Positions 63,601-64,000 of a stretch of 64,000 nucleotides of DNA are shown piece after piece. Within the stretch, counting starts at the first letter, position 1; the number at the start of each line of letters is the position of its first letter. This DNA is from Laguncularia racemosa (lineage: Eukaryota > Streptophyta > Magnoliopsida > Myrtales > Combretaceae), in NCBI GenBank assembly GCA_037954665.1, contig JBBMOL010000099.1, positions 1,612,001 through 1,676,000 on the forward strand, read 5' to 3'. The notes under the pieces were generated by a model. The model saw nothing but the letters and a program-made list of their open reading frames with translations, was not told the DNA's origin and searched no databases. The position numbers were made by a program, and so were the translations under genes.

Positions 63601-64000
63601 TCAAACATGCTAGATCTAATTATATTTCAAATTTCTCAATCCTCATATATAATATCAAATAGAAAAAATTATACCCTAATAATATTAATCTAAATAATAT
63701 AAAAAACACACACATGAATCAAGAAATCCAAAAATTCATTGAATAACAATAAATCTACTCATATAATAATCCTAGGATCTATAAGTCTAAATACTAAGAA
63801 AATTTAAGCTCTAATCGTATTGAAAACATAAATCATGTCAAAGTTATATTTTAAAATTAATTATCTCTGAGAGATACATGACCAATAAATATGGTCGTAT
63901 CTAACTCTTATGTAACTCTTAGCTTTTATGCTTCAAATTCAACACGATTTGAATATGGTCATGTTTATTGTCTATGTCTATTCTCAAAACTTTATAACTT
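60627..64000. other. Intergenic, no gene recognised
   Basis: AT-rich, especially after 61.7 kb. Short frames (for example 62379-62585) have no support. From about 63.1 kb the text resembles a decayed LTR of unknown family, but no ends were found. Confidence 0.4.

Overview
This window is nuclear DNA from a flowering plant, most likely a eudicot. It is AT-rich and has spliced genes with GT-AG introns, a receiver-only (type-C) cytokinin-type response regulator, a PIN-LIKES (PILS) auxin carrier gene, and a dense load of plant Ty1-copia and Ty3-gypsy LTR retrotransposons. I cannot name the species.

Layout. Positions 1-9 kb are the gene island: a 193-bp reverse-transcriptase fossil (752-944), a two-exon response regulator on + (1987-3480), and a ten-exon PILS gene on - (5635-8523), with the two genes converging. 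Positions 9-14.5 kb are AT-rich intergenic DNA with a fold-back repeat (10381-10694) and an orphan promoter-like motif. From 14.6 kb to 60.6 kb the sequence is mostly retrotransposons: (1) a decayed copia on - (14567-26167), split by a Tourist-like MITE (16190-17093, TSD taa) and by a complete gypsy on + (20018-25819, TSD tgagt); (2) a young copia on - with one uninterrupted 1344-aa gag-pol (29954-36500, TSD aactt); (3) an orphan LTR plus primer site (37733-38440); (4) a decayed gypsy on - (39875-45267, TSD ttagg) set in CCCTAA-rich DNA; (5) a gypsy on - with a truncated 3' LTR (47274-52532); (6) a copia on - (53371-60621, TSD atgat), itself split by a 2.1-kb solo LTR (54740-56877, TSD ctaag). 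Positions 60.6-64 kb hold no recognisable gene.

The two host genes belong to hormone biology (cytokinin-type phosphorelay and intracellular auxin carrier), but nothing shows that they work together. The retroelements are independent insertions.

The most interesting signal is a tandem module of about 64-65 bp built from imperfect palindromes around ACACGGCCGTGT. It occurs in four otherwise unrelated retrotransposons (two copia, two gypsy). It is always in the same orientation relative to the element and mostly lies in the LTR upstream of the TATA box. All three gypsy elements also have pol reading frames that run into the 3' LTR. In the nested gypsy, every premature stop fits a C-to-T or G-to-A change within a single otherwise open frame.
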